Positions 1 to 5,226 of a stretch of 9,954 bases of DNA are shown piece after piece. A program made the translations under genes and the position numbers. Source of the stretch: Svornostia sp051306365 (GTDB lineage Bacteria > Actinomycetota > Thermoleophilia > Solirubrobacterales > Solirubrobacteraceae); the NCBI GenBank assembly GCA_051306365.1, contig JBPPNC010000098.1:1-9954 (forward strand). Reading direction: 5' to 3'. How positions within the stretch are numbered: position 1 is the first letter of the stretch; each line of letters opens with the position of its first letter. The notes under the pieces were generated by a model. It did not search any database and had not been told where the DNA came from. It worked only from the letters and a program-made list of their open reading frames with translations.

Positions 1-1559
1 CGCCATGTGACCTGGCTGAGGTCCGTGCCATCGGCGACGCCGAAGTACTGGAACGGCACGAGGAACCCCTGATCGATCGCCTCCCAGAGGCGAAGCTCGA
101 CGGCGATCCGGTGGTCGAACCACGCGGTCACGTCCTGGCCATCGAGCCGCTCAGGCGTCGCGGTCAGGCCGAGCAGCTCGCGCGGCTCCAAGTGCTCGAG
201 CAGGCGATCGTAGGTCGCCGCGGCGGCGTGGTGAAACTCGTCGACGACGACAACATCGAACGCCGTGGCAGCGATCTGCTCGAGGCGCTCCGGCCCGAGC
301 GACTGGACCATGGCGAAGACGTGGCGCCCGGCGGCGATTCGGCCTCCGCCGTGGATCTCCCCGAACGCCCCGTCGCGCAGGACGGCGCGATAGGTGGCGA
401 GTGACTGCCGCAGGATCTCCTCGCGGTGCGCGACGAACAGCAGCGAGAGGTCGTCGTCGCCAGCGTGCTCGACAAGCTGACGGTAGTCGAGCGCCGCGAC
501 GACGGTCTTCCCCGTTCCGGTCGCGGCGACGACGAGGTTGCGGTGCCGGTCGTGGCGCTCGCGCTCGATGGTCAGCGCTTCGAGCATCCGCTGCTGGTGC
601 GGGTAGGGCCGGACGTCGAGGTTCGCGAACGAGATCGTCGAGGTCTCGCCGAGCGACCGCCGGTCGTGCTCGCGCAGCGCCTGCGTCAGCTCCTCGCCGT
701 TCGTCGCCGGGTTGTAGGCCTCGAAGTGCTCGGACGCCCAGTGGCTCTCGAAGGTCATCCGGACGCGGTCGATGACGTGCGCTGCGTCGATCGACGAGAG
801 GCGCACGTTCCACTCGAGGCCGTCGAAGAGCGCGGTGTGCGAGAGGTTGGACGAGCCGACGAACGCCGTGCTCAACCCCGAGCCTCGTTCGAGCAGCCAA
901 GCCTTCGCGTGGAGTTTGGTCGTGCGCGCGTCGAAGGCCACGCGGACGTCGGCGCCGAGCGCGACCAGCTCGTCGACCGCGCGTTTCTCGGTCGCGCCCA
1001 TGTACGTGGTCGTGATGACGCGAACCCGTCCGCCACGCTCGGTCACCGCAGCGAGCGCGTCGCGCAGGTGGCGCACACCGGACCAGATCACGAAGGCGCA
1101 GACGAGATCGACCGAATCCGCCGAGGCAAGCTCGGCCCGCAGCTCCGAGCCGACGTTCGGCTGACCCTCGGCGTTGACCAGCAGGTCACTCTGGCTGAAC
1201 GGCGTGGCGGGGAGCGGCGGCAGCGGAACGGCGTCACCGAGGGGTGCCCGGGCCCTGATGCCGTGCAAGAGGCGCGCGGGGATGGCGACCTGGGCATCCG
1301 GATCGTCCGGGATGGCTCCCTCGAGCAGCGCATTGACGCGGCTCGCCTGGTCGTCCGCCGGGTCGTCCTCGGCGGCGAGTCCTCGACGGAGCTCGTCCAT
1401 CATGTGCCGCGCCAGGCGTTCCGGAGCCTCAGCGCCATCGAGCGGGGCCTCGTCGATCAGCTCGGCGGCGAGGCGACGCAGCTCACGCTCCAGCCGGCGG
1501 GTGACGAGGTGGTCGCGCGGCCCCGGGGCGGCCTCCGCGGGGTGTCGCGAGTCCGTCAT
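1..1559 (-). CDS. SF2 DEAD/DEAH-type helicase with N-terminal PLD-like nuclease domain (3' end beyond window)
   Basis: The frame opens at ATG 1559 and stays open to the window edge, giving 519 residues with the C-terminus missing. An alpha-helical region of about 130 residues comes first. A phospholipase D-like domain follows, with HAK near residue 217 and GSSNLS shortly after, the HxK...GSxN pattern of PLD nucleases. The helicase domain begins near 335: Walker A AATGTGKT (about 345-352), motif II DEFHH (about 440-444) and motif III-like LTATPERLDG (about 464-473). The second RecA domain would lie beyond the edge. This PLD plus SF2 arrangement is known from DUF3427-type helicases, often found in defence or mobile regions. 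By family it should translocate on DNA and may cut it; the substrate is unknown. The start is 1 nt after the stop of the broken nucleotidyltransferase, so translation is probably coupled and the gene may suffer from the upstream nonsense codon. Confidence 0.88.
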   Translation of the reverse strand, partial: MTDSRHPAEAAPGPRDHLVTRRLERELRRLAAELIDEAPLDGAEAPERLARHMMDELRRGLAAEDDPADDQASRVNALLEGAIPDDPDAQVAIPARLLHGIRARAPLGDAVPLPPLPATPFSQSDLLVNAEGQPNVGSELRAELASADSVDLVCAFVIWSGVRHLRDALAAVTERGGRVRVITTTYMGATEKRAVDELVALGADVRVAFDARTTKLHAKAWLLERGSGLSTAFVGSSNLSHTALFDGLEWNVRLSSIDAAHVIDRVRMTFESHWASEHFEAYNPATNGEELTQALREHDRRSLGETSTISFANLDVRPYPHQQRMLEALTIERERHDRHRNLVVAATGTGKTVVAALDYRQLVEHAGDDDLSLLFVAHREEILRQSLATYRAVLRDGAFGEIHGGGRIAAGRHVFAMVQSLGPERLEQIAATAFDVVVVDEFHHAAAATYDRLLEHLEPRELLGLTATPERLDGQDVTAWFDHRIAVELRLWEAIDQGFLVPFQYFGVADGTDLSQVTW

Positions 1560-1560
1560 T

Positions 1561-2304
1561 TCAGCTCTCCCCGATGGCGTCGAGGACGTCCTGGATGAGT
1601 GCCCAGCTGCGCTGTGCGACATCCTCCGGGTCTCCCACGAGGTCTTCGGCTCGGCCTGCCATCTTGGGGATCAGCGCCTCGTGCGTCTCGGCGTGCTCGC
1701 GAAGCCATGCCAGCGCCCGTCCGCTCGGTTGGCCGGCGACGTCGAGCAGGCGGTCCGTGGCGGTCGCAGCCCGCTCGCCGATCTTGTAGGTCTTGGCGAC
1801 GAGCAGGCTCGCAGGACTGGCTACGCGCGCGGTGATCGCTCGAGCGTCTTGGTCCGGCTCCAACGAGGTGACCGTCTTCGAGCGGTGACTCATCGCTGCG
1901 GCCTCAAGACCCGGCACGACGCGCGCGGCGTACTTGGAGTGCGGCGGGATCCGAGCGCCCCGGCGTCCGCCGCCATCGTGAAGCCCTGCGGGCACGAGGA
2001 GTTCGACGGGTGGGTCGAACTCGGCGGCCTACGACCACTCGCCTGGCTGCGGCGCCGAGCGATCGTGGGTGAAGCCTGCGCTCGTCAGCGCGGCATCCAG
2101 GGTCGGCTCGGCCCTGAGCCGCGCCGGGATCAGCGCGACGTCGCTGTCCTTGGTGGTGGTGGCAATGGCCACGTCGGCGTCACCGGTGTAGAGGTAGATC
2201 GCTTGGGCGCCGACGAGCAGCATCCCGTCTCTCTGATCCTCAAGCGCCTCCAGCGCGTCGAGCACGACGCGCCGGGCGGCGATGGTGATCGCTGCATAGC
2301 TCAC
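1561..2304 (-). pseudogene. Nucleotidyltransferase (AbiEii-like) split by an in-frame TAG
   Basis: Two open stretches lie in the same frame: GTG 2304 to TAG 2029-2031, then onward to TGA at 1561. The N-terminal part carries LVGAQAIYLYTG and TKDSDVALIP, resembling the nucleotidyltransferase G-[GS] and D-x-D signatures (here GAQ and DSD). The part after the stop carries VELLVPAGL, GRRGARIPPHSKYAARVVPGLEAA and SLLVAKTYKIGERA, which continue the same family fold. The alignment expected from the family crosses the stop without a frame change, so a single substitution (for example TGG to TAG) explains it. The region after KTYKIGERA also looks shorter than I remember for relatives, so a small internal deletion is possible. 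GTG 2304 overlaps the upstream stop as GTGA. A restart inside the downstream half would give about 144 residues without the catalytic motif. In AbiE systems this partner is the toxin; that role is by family analogy only. Confidence 0.72.
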
Positions 2305-3281
2305 GGATGCCGCCAGTCGGGCTCGTGGGCCATCATCCAGTCGATCAGTGCCTTGCCCTCCTCCGGGCTTCGACCGGGCCCGACCAGCAGGTCGACCGCC
2401 ACCTGCGCGGGCGCCGCAAGCTGCAGACCGTCGCGGTGCACGCCACGCTCGAACACGTAGTCGTCATCCGGTTCGATGACGACGACGTTCGGCCGGCTGG
2501 GCGCCTCCCGCAGCCCCAGTTGGGCGACCAAGTCGGCGACCTCCGACCCGTAGACCAGCGCGAGCCGCGCGTTGGCGGACGGCGCCCACCGAACGGCGGC
2601 CAGCGATCCGCTGATCGCGTACCGCCCCGTCCACGCACGCAGGTCACCCTCGATCGAGTCCGCTCCTCTGGGAGCGAGCAGTCGGACGACCCGTCGCCGC
2701 TTTACGAGGTCGTAGTCCGCGGCCCAACGGGTGAGAAGCGCCGGCCAGTCGACGCCAACGATCGCGCTCGCCGCGTCACGTTGGATGAGTGCCTCGCGAG
2801 CCAGGAAGTCGATCGTACGAGCCGTCGAACCCAGCGACGTCCCGGCGGCGTTTGCCAACTGGCGGACCTTCCACGGCGGCGGCAGATCGATGAGCGTCCG
2901 CGCGATGCGCGCCGCCGGCCTCCCTCGCAGCGAGTTGGTCGGCCGCTCCGGGCTCCGCCACGGATCGCGATCGGCGCCGTCGGCCGCGACGAACACTGCC
3001 GGCTGCGCCAGCGTCACACGCACGTTCCCGGTGGCATCGAGATAGGACATGCCGGCGGCCGCGAGGCTCTCCCGGGCTCGCGGCGACAGGTAGCGCGCGA
3101 CGACCATCGCTTCACCGGCCGCGGGGTCGTCGGCCCGGAGTCGCTCCTTCAGCGCCGGCACATCCCGCGTGTCGACCACCGTCTTGGCCTCGACCACGAG
3201 GACCGCGGACTTGCCGTCGGGTGCGCGCAGACGAAGCAAGGCGTCAGCTCGACTTGTCCCGCGATCGACCGGGTGTCCCAC
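2301..3281 (-). CDS. AbiEi-like protein: wHTH regulator with nuclease-like N-terminal region
   Basis: The largest clean frame begins at GTG 3281 and encodes 326 residues. Residues 15-33 (LLRLRAPDGKSAVLVVEAK) resemble a D...ExK nuclease-fold core. Residues 61-108 contain YLSPRARESL, SYLDATGNVRV and ADRDPW, characteristic of an uncharacterised actinobacterial family. A winged helix-turn-helix lies at about 136-168. The C-terminal part (YAISGSLAA; LQLAAPAQVAVDLLVGPGR) resembles the tail of AbiEi-type antitoxins. It precedes, with a 4-nt GTGA overlap, a nucleotidyltransferase, as in type IV AbiE modules. If the analogy holds it would be an antitoxin and autorepressor acting on the inverted repeats at 3376-3425. 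The GTG start is doubtful: the family usually has about 30 more N-terminal residues, and these are found in another frame just upstream. Either this is a truncated protein, or the true gene starts at 3367 and carries a frameshift. Confidence 0.75.
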   Translation of the reverse strand: MGHPVDRGTSRADALLRLRAPDGKSAVLVVEAKTVVDTRDVPALKERLRADDPAAGEAMVVARYLSPRARESLAAAGMSYLDATGNVRVTLAQPAVFVAADGADRDPWRSPERPTNSLRGRPAARIARTLIDLPPPWKVRQLANAAGTSLGSTARTIDFLAREALIQRDAASAIVGVDWPALLTRWAADYDLVKRRRVVRLLAPRGADSIEGDLRAWTGRYAISGSLAAVRWAPSANARLALVYGSEVADLVAQLGLREAPSRPNVVVIEPDDDYVFERGVHRDGLQLAAPAQVAVDLLVGPGRSPEEGKALIDWMMAHEPDWRHP

Positions 3282-3367
3282 CCGTCTGGAAGAGCCGACG
3301 CCAGCCGCTCGCGAGCGAGCTCGACGAGTTCACGTTCGGTTGGCGGTGAGCCCGATGTGCGTTCCAT
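3279..3367 (-). pseudogene. Out-of-frame N-terminal piece of the AbiEi-like gene
   Basis: ATG 3367 opens a short frame reading MERTSGSPPTERELVELAR and then ERLASALPDGW. This matches the usual helical N-terminus of the family encoded just downstream, but it is shifted by one base relative to the 2301-3281 frame. A single-base deletion somewhere between about 3240 and 3285, where both frames are open, would explain it. No strong Shine-Dalgarno sequence precedes ATG 3367. The two inverted repeats lie 9-58 bp upstream of this start, which supports it as the ancestral start. Confidence 0.5.
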
Positions 3368-3375
3368 GTCGTCAG

Positions 3376-3396
3376 CGTTCCGCTGCGTGCGGAACG
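3376..3396. promoter_or_regulatory. Inverted repeat IR1, candidate operator
   Basis: CGTTCCGC and GCGGAACG form perfect 8-bp arms around a 5-nt spacer. The site is 9 bp upstream of ATG 3367 of the AbiEi-like gene. AbiEi antitoxins are known to repress their own promoter by binding inverted repeats, so this is a plausible operator by analogy. Confidence 0.5.
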
Positions 3397-3403
3397 GCGT
3401 AGG

Positions 3404-3425
3404 TGTGGAACGCAAGTGTTCCACA
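3404..3425. promoter_or_regulatory. Inverted repeat IR2, candidate operator
   Basis: TGTGGAAC and GTTCCACA form perfect 8-bp arms around a 6-nt spacer. The arms share the GGAAC/GTTCC core with IR1, whose centre lies about 28-29 bp away (near three helical turns). Two similar dyads in tandem before a wHTH gene suggest cooperative binding by its product. Further GTTCC words occur at 3439-3443 and 3455-3459. Confidence 0.5.
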
Positions 3426-3533
3426 AAGTCGCCGTCACGTTCCAGAACCCTTACCGTTCCGTCACCAGCCGAACGGTCGAGTTGTCGGAGCGGCGGCGAC
3501 GGTCGGAGAACGCTCCGGCGGCTTGACCGCACA

Positions 3534-3609
3534 TCCAGCCGCTGGGTGGTACCCGAGTGGTACCTCTCGCCGGTACACCCCTCTCGGAGCCTGGGAAGAG
3601 AAACCCCTG
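3534..3609. repeat. Structured GGTACC repeat, copy 1 (diverged)
   Basis: This is a diverged copy of the sequence also found at 5159-5222 and 7095-7167. It keeps two GGTACC sites (3548-3553 and 3559-3564), exactly 11 bp apart, followed by tCTCGCCGG and a diverged copy of the CTCTC...GAGAG hairpin. The tail AGAAACCCCTG is shared with copy 3. Seen on the minus strand it precedes the AbiEi-like gene by about 170 bp. Its function is unknown; it may bind an integrase or excisionase, or act as a leader or promoter module. Confidence 0.7.
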
Positions 3610-3660
3610 ATTGAGCCCGAGTTCTCTGCAGAAACCGAACCGGAGACCCTTCTTTACCAG
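3607..3660 (-). repeat. Degenerate tRNA-Thr 3' fragment C
   Basis: Read on the minus strand this begins CTGGTAAAGAAGGGTCTCCG and continues with GTTCGGTTTCTGCAGAG. It aligns along its length with fragment B at 7177-7222 (TGGTAAGGAAGGGGTCGCCG, then GTTCGAGTCCGGCAGAG). It is followed at the same spacing by repeat copy 1, so the whole 3534-3660 block matches 7095-7222 in order and length. The T-arm no longer pairs well. I read it as an old, decayed att or integration scar. Confidence 0.55.
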
Positions 3661-3700
3661 TTGGCCGACACGTCCGAAGCCGACCGGCCCGGCAGTCCCC

Positions 3701-3740
3701 AAAAATGCAAGAACCCCCGTGCTTGCGGGGGGGGGGTTCT
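3701..3740 (-). terminator. Rho-independent terminator, minus strand
   Basis: AGAACCCCC (3710-3718) pairs perfectly with GGGGGTTCT (3732-3740), a 9-bp stem. On the minus strand the stem is followed by TGCATTTTT (down to 3701). It lies 4 bp downstream of tRNA fragment A, so it is probably the native terminator of the tRNA-Thr gene, displaced with its 3' end. The run of 12 G at 3725-3736 is also a likely site of sequencing error. Confidence 0.75.
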
Positions 3741-3744
3741 CTAG

Positions 3745-3790
3745 GAAGCCCTCTGCCGGACTCGAACCGGTGACCCCTTGCTTACCATCG
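3745..3790 (-). repeat. tRNA-Thr(GGT) 3' half, att core copy A
   Basis: The minus strand reads from the anticodon loop (ATGGTAA, anticodon GGT) through the variable region to a T-loop TTCGAGT and acceptor strand AGAGGGC. The 5' half (acceptor GCCCTCT, D-arm) is absent upstream, so this is not an intact tRNA. It is 44/46 identical to 7177-7222. Phage and ICE integrases often use the tRNA 3' end from the anticodon loop onward as att core. Followed by the terminator at 3701-3740, this copy looks like the displaced host end of the site. It carries an A-C mismatch at the base of the T stem. Confidence 0.75.
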
Positions 3791-3824
3791 CAACCGAGTG
3801 CCACCCGGTGTCCGCGAATGTCCC

Positions 3825-3854
3825 GTAAATCAGTAAATCAGCCGTTTCTGATTT
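3825..3854. repeat. AT-rich patch: tandem GTAAATCA plus inverted repeat
   Basis: Two adjacent 8-bp direct repeats GTAAATCA (3825-3832 and 3833-3840) overlap an inverted repeat AAATCAG/CTGATTT (3835-3854, 6-nt spacer). The patch is strikingly AT-rich for this DNA and lies about 35 bp to the right of att core A. The position fits arm-type integrase or excisionase binding sites, by inference only. Confidence 0.5.
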
Positions 3855-3915
3855 GCGGCGCGGCCACCAACGGCCACGAGGCGGCGACTGATGTTCCGCG
3901 AGGGTTCCGCGGAGT

Positions 3916-3946
3916 GCGACCCCTTCTCCACCGAGGAAGTGGTCGC
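3916..3946. terminator. Stem-loop just downstream of the 3952-4251 gene
   Basis: GCGACC (3916-3921) pairs with GGTCGC (3941-3946), and CTTC (3923-3926) with GAAG (3936-3939), with one mismatch and a 9-nt loop. It starts 6 bp after the stop of the minus-strand gene. There is no T-run, so it may be a weak terminator or an RNA end-protecting hairpin. Confidence 0.4.
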
Positions 3947-3951
3947 CGCGC

Positions 3952-4251
3952 CTACGCGACGAGGATCCCGGCCTCGCCGGGGATTCCCTCCTCGATCGCG
4001 TCGAACAGCTCCACCACCGCACCCTCACCCAGCACCGCGGATCCCCCATCCCACGCGCGCCGCCACGCCCCACGCGTCCCAGCCAGCGCGTCACGAGTGA
4101 GCGTCAGGTCGTACGCGGACCCGGCGGCGTACGGCCGGCGCATCGCGCGCATCGACCCGGCCCACGCCAGATCGAACGCCAGCCCGTCCGCCCTGGCGGC
4201 GCGCATCAAGGCCCCGAACTGCTGGATCGCGGGATCCGCCACTGCTCCCAT
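3952..4251 (-). CDS. Small hypothetical protein
   Basis: The frame encodes 99 residues from ATG 4251, beginning MGAVADPAIQQFGALMRAAR. It is helical and acidic to neutral, with DLTLTRDALAGTRGAWRRAW in the middle and the C-terminal FDAIEEGIPGEAGILVA. The pattern (helical start, then TR-x-AWRRA-W and a closing helix) resembles short uncharacterised proteins seen in actinobacterial accessory regions, but I do not recognise a named family. An in-frame ATG at 4290 would add 13 residues; I prefer 4251 because the added residues look non-coding. It is divergent from the relA-like gene (start 4332), with 80 bp between the two starts, so they may share a control region. Confidence 0.5.
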   Translation of the reverse strand: MGAVADPAIQQFGALMRAARADGLAFDLAWAGSMRAMRRPYAAGSAYDLTLTRDALAGTRGAWRRAWDGGSAVLGEGAVVELFDAIEEGIPGEAGILVA

Positions 4252-5081
4252 CAGCGCCGGAGCGTGCCATCGGCCAGGCGACGGAAGCAAGGCCCGAACC
4301 CGTCGCCGGTACCTGCGAGGGTGCCCCGTAGATGGAGCTCTCGAAGAAACGGGTCAACCGGACCGGCGACTGGCTTCGAGACTGCGCCGCAGGCGTGGAA
4401 CCGTGGGACGACGAGCGGGTCGAGGCCGAGATCGCGGTGATCATCGCGTGGCGCGACGAGCACGCCGACCCGCTGAACCTCTGCATCCCCGACCTGCAGA
4501 ACTGGGTGGAGGCCGAATCCTCGACCGGCATCCCGCCCGTCCAGCGGCTGAAGCGGGGACCCCGGATGCTGGAGAAGCTCCGACGCCACCCCACCATGAA
4601 GCTCGCGCGCATGCAGGACATCGGCGGCGCCCGCGCCGTCCTCGGAAGCCTCAACGAGGTCGACGCCGTCGCACAACGGATCCGCGGCAACTGGAAGGTC
4701 GTACGCGAGGTCGACTACTGCGACACCCCGCGAGAGGACACCGGATACCGAGCGCTCCACGTGATGGTCGAGAGGGACGAGCGGGTCGTCGAGATCCAGC
4801 GGCGAGCCCTCACCTTCTCGCTGAGCGAGGAGCGCCCGGAAGCTGCCGTTCGGCGGCGGAGGTACTCGCGGGTACGAGATCTCGGGCGGATCGGCCCGGC
4901 GAACGGTGCAGGCGGCCACCCATTCGTCGAAGGCCTCGCGCGAGATCCGCAGCCGCGAGCACAGCCGCGCAGCACGCAGCTCGCCGCGCTCTATGGCGCG
5001 GTAGATCGCCCGGGTCGACAGGCCTGCGAGCGCTGCCGCTTCGGCGGGGCGCAGGAACGCTGCTTCTCGCTCACTGGACAT
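4251..5081 (-). CDS. Excisionase/MerR-like HTH DNA-binding protein with lost stop
   Basis: ATG 5081 starts MSSEREAAFLRPAEAAALAG, then LSTRAIYRAIERGELRAARL and RLRISREAFDEWVAA: a compact HTH with wing (residues 10-55) typical of excisionase-family proteins encoded before integrases. A proline-rich linker and SFRALLAQREGEG (about 80-92) match the usual C-terminal end of such ~90-100 residue proteins. From about residue 93 (near 4805) the frame reads the antisense of the relA-like gene and runs on to TGA at 4251, so it encodes about 276 residues of which roughly 184 are not genuine. The gene seems to have lost its stop at a recombination junction. In an intact element the integrase gene would follow; none is present. 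A 7-bp dyad at 5085-5102 sits just before the start and may be its operator. Confidence 0.65.
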   Translation of the reverse strand: MSSEREAAFLRPAEAAALAGLSTRAIYRAIERGELRAARLCSRLRISREAFDEWVAACTVRRADPPEISYPRVPPPPNGSFRALLAQREGEGSPLDLDDPLVPLDHHVERSVSGVLSRGVAVVDLAYDLPVAADPLCDGVDLVEASEDGAGAADVLHARELHGGVASELLQHPGSPLQPLDGRDAGRGFGLHPVLQVGDAEVQRVGVLVAPRDDHRDLGLDPLVVPRFHACGAVSKPVAGPVDPFLRELHLRGTLAGTGDGFGPCFRRLADGTLRR

Positions 5082-5153
5082 GGTCGCCCTCTCAAGAGGG
5101 CGGCGGGGCCGGGGTGGCCCCCTTGCTCACCGGAGAACTCTCCGGCGGCATGA
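4332..5153 (+). CDS. RelA/SpoT-domain alarmone synthetase, truncated at about residue 156
   Basis: ATG 4332 opens a frame whose first 156 residues match a small RelA/SpoT synthetase: a helical start (MELSKKRVNRTGDWLRD), KLARMQDIGGARAVLGS (90-106), DTPREDTGYRALHVMVE (131-147) and RVVEIQ (151-156). The GYR tyrosine and the E-x-Q of the catalytic EIQLRT motif are present, but the sequence diverges exactly where LRT should follow (after about 4800). The remaining 117 residues are arginine-rich nonsense read antisense through the excisionase gene. Relatives continue for roughly another 80-100 residues. By family it would transfer pyrophosphate from ATP to GDP/GTP, or, as a toxSAS, to ATP or tRNA. 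Activity is doubtful here because the end of the catalytic motif is lost. It may be a stress or abortive-infection gene. The true coding part is about 4332-4800. Confidence 0.7.
   Translation: MELSKKRVNRTGDWLRDCAAGVEPWDDERVEAEIAVIIAWRDEHADPLNLCIPDLQNWVEAESSTGIPPVQRLKRGPRMLEKLRRHPTMKLARMQDIGGARAVLGSLNEVDAVAQRIRGNWKVVREVDYCDTPREDTGYRALHVMVERDERVVEIQRRALTFSLSEERPEAAVRRRRYSRVRDLGRIGPANGAGGHPFVEGLARDPQPRAQPRSTQLAALYGAVDRPGRQACERCRFGGAQERCFSLTGHGRPLKRAAGPGWPPCSPENSPAA
5085..5102. promoter_or_regulatory. Inverted repeat just upstream of the excisionase-like gene
   Basis: CGCCCTC and GAGGGCG form perfect 7-bp arms around TCAA, 3 bp before ATG 5081 (minus). It could be an operator, or an RNA hairpin that would hinder ribosome access. 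Confidence 0.4.
5105..5145. repeat. Two further stem-loops upstream of the excisionase-like gene
   Basis: GGGGCC-5 nt-GGCCCC (5105-5121) and CCGGAGA-2 nt-TCTCCGG (5130-5145) are perfect dyads. With 5085-5102 they make three hairpins between structured repeat copy 2 and the excisionase start. Their role is unknown. Confidence 0.4.
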
Positions 5154-5158
5154 CCGCG

Positions 5159-5222
5159 TCCAACCGTGGGTTGGTACCCGTCTGGTACCCCTCGCCGGGG
5201 CGCTCTCAGTGGCCGAGAGAAG
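5159..5222. repeat. Structured GGTACC repeat, copy 2
   Basis: This nearly matches copy 3: TCCAACCgtgGGTTGG, then GGTACC sites at 5173-5178 and 5184-5189 (11 bp apart), CTCGCCGGGGCG and a partly paired CTCTC...GAGAG hairpin. It begins 4 bp after the stop of the membrane protein gene and ends 77 bp before the excisionase-like start (minus direction). Unlike the other two copies it has no tRNA fragment next to it. Nearness to xis suggests a recombination-protein binding site or the xis promoter. Confidence 0.75.
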
Positions 5223-5226
5223 GTGT

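Noticed and set aside
426..1598. Long plus-strand open frame of 390 codons
   Set aside because: It lies antisense to the helicase with clear motifs; its product is arginine-rich and has no recognisable pattern.
1174..2460. Plus-strand open frame of 428 codons across the helicase start and nucleotidyltransferase
   Set aside because: Low-complexity Ser/Arg/Ala product, antisense to two recognisable genes.
2307..3614. Plus-strand open frame of 435 codons
   Set aside because: Antisense to the AbiEi-like gene; arginine- and proline-rich without motifs, a common artefact of high GC.
3451..3804. Minus-strand open frame of 117 codons
   Set aside because: Consists of tRNA fragments, the terminator and repeat copy 1; a non-coding pattern.
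4249..4253. TGATG overlap between the long excisionase frame and the 3952-4251 gene
   Set aside because: Looks like translational coupling, but the excisionase frame here is only antisense relA sequence, so the overlap is probably chance.
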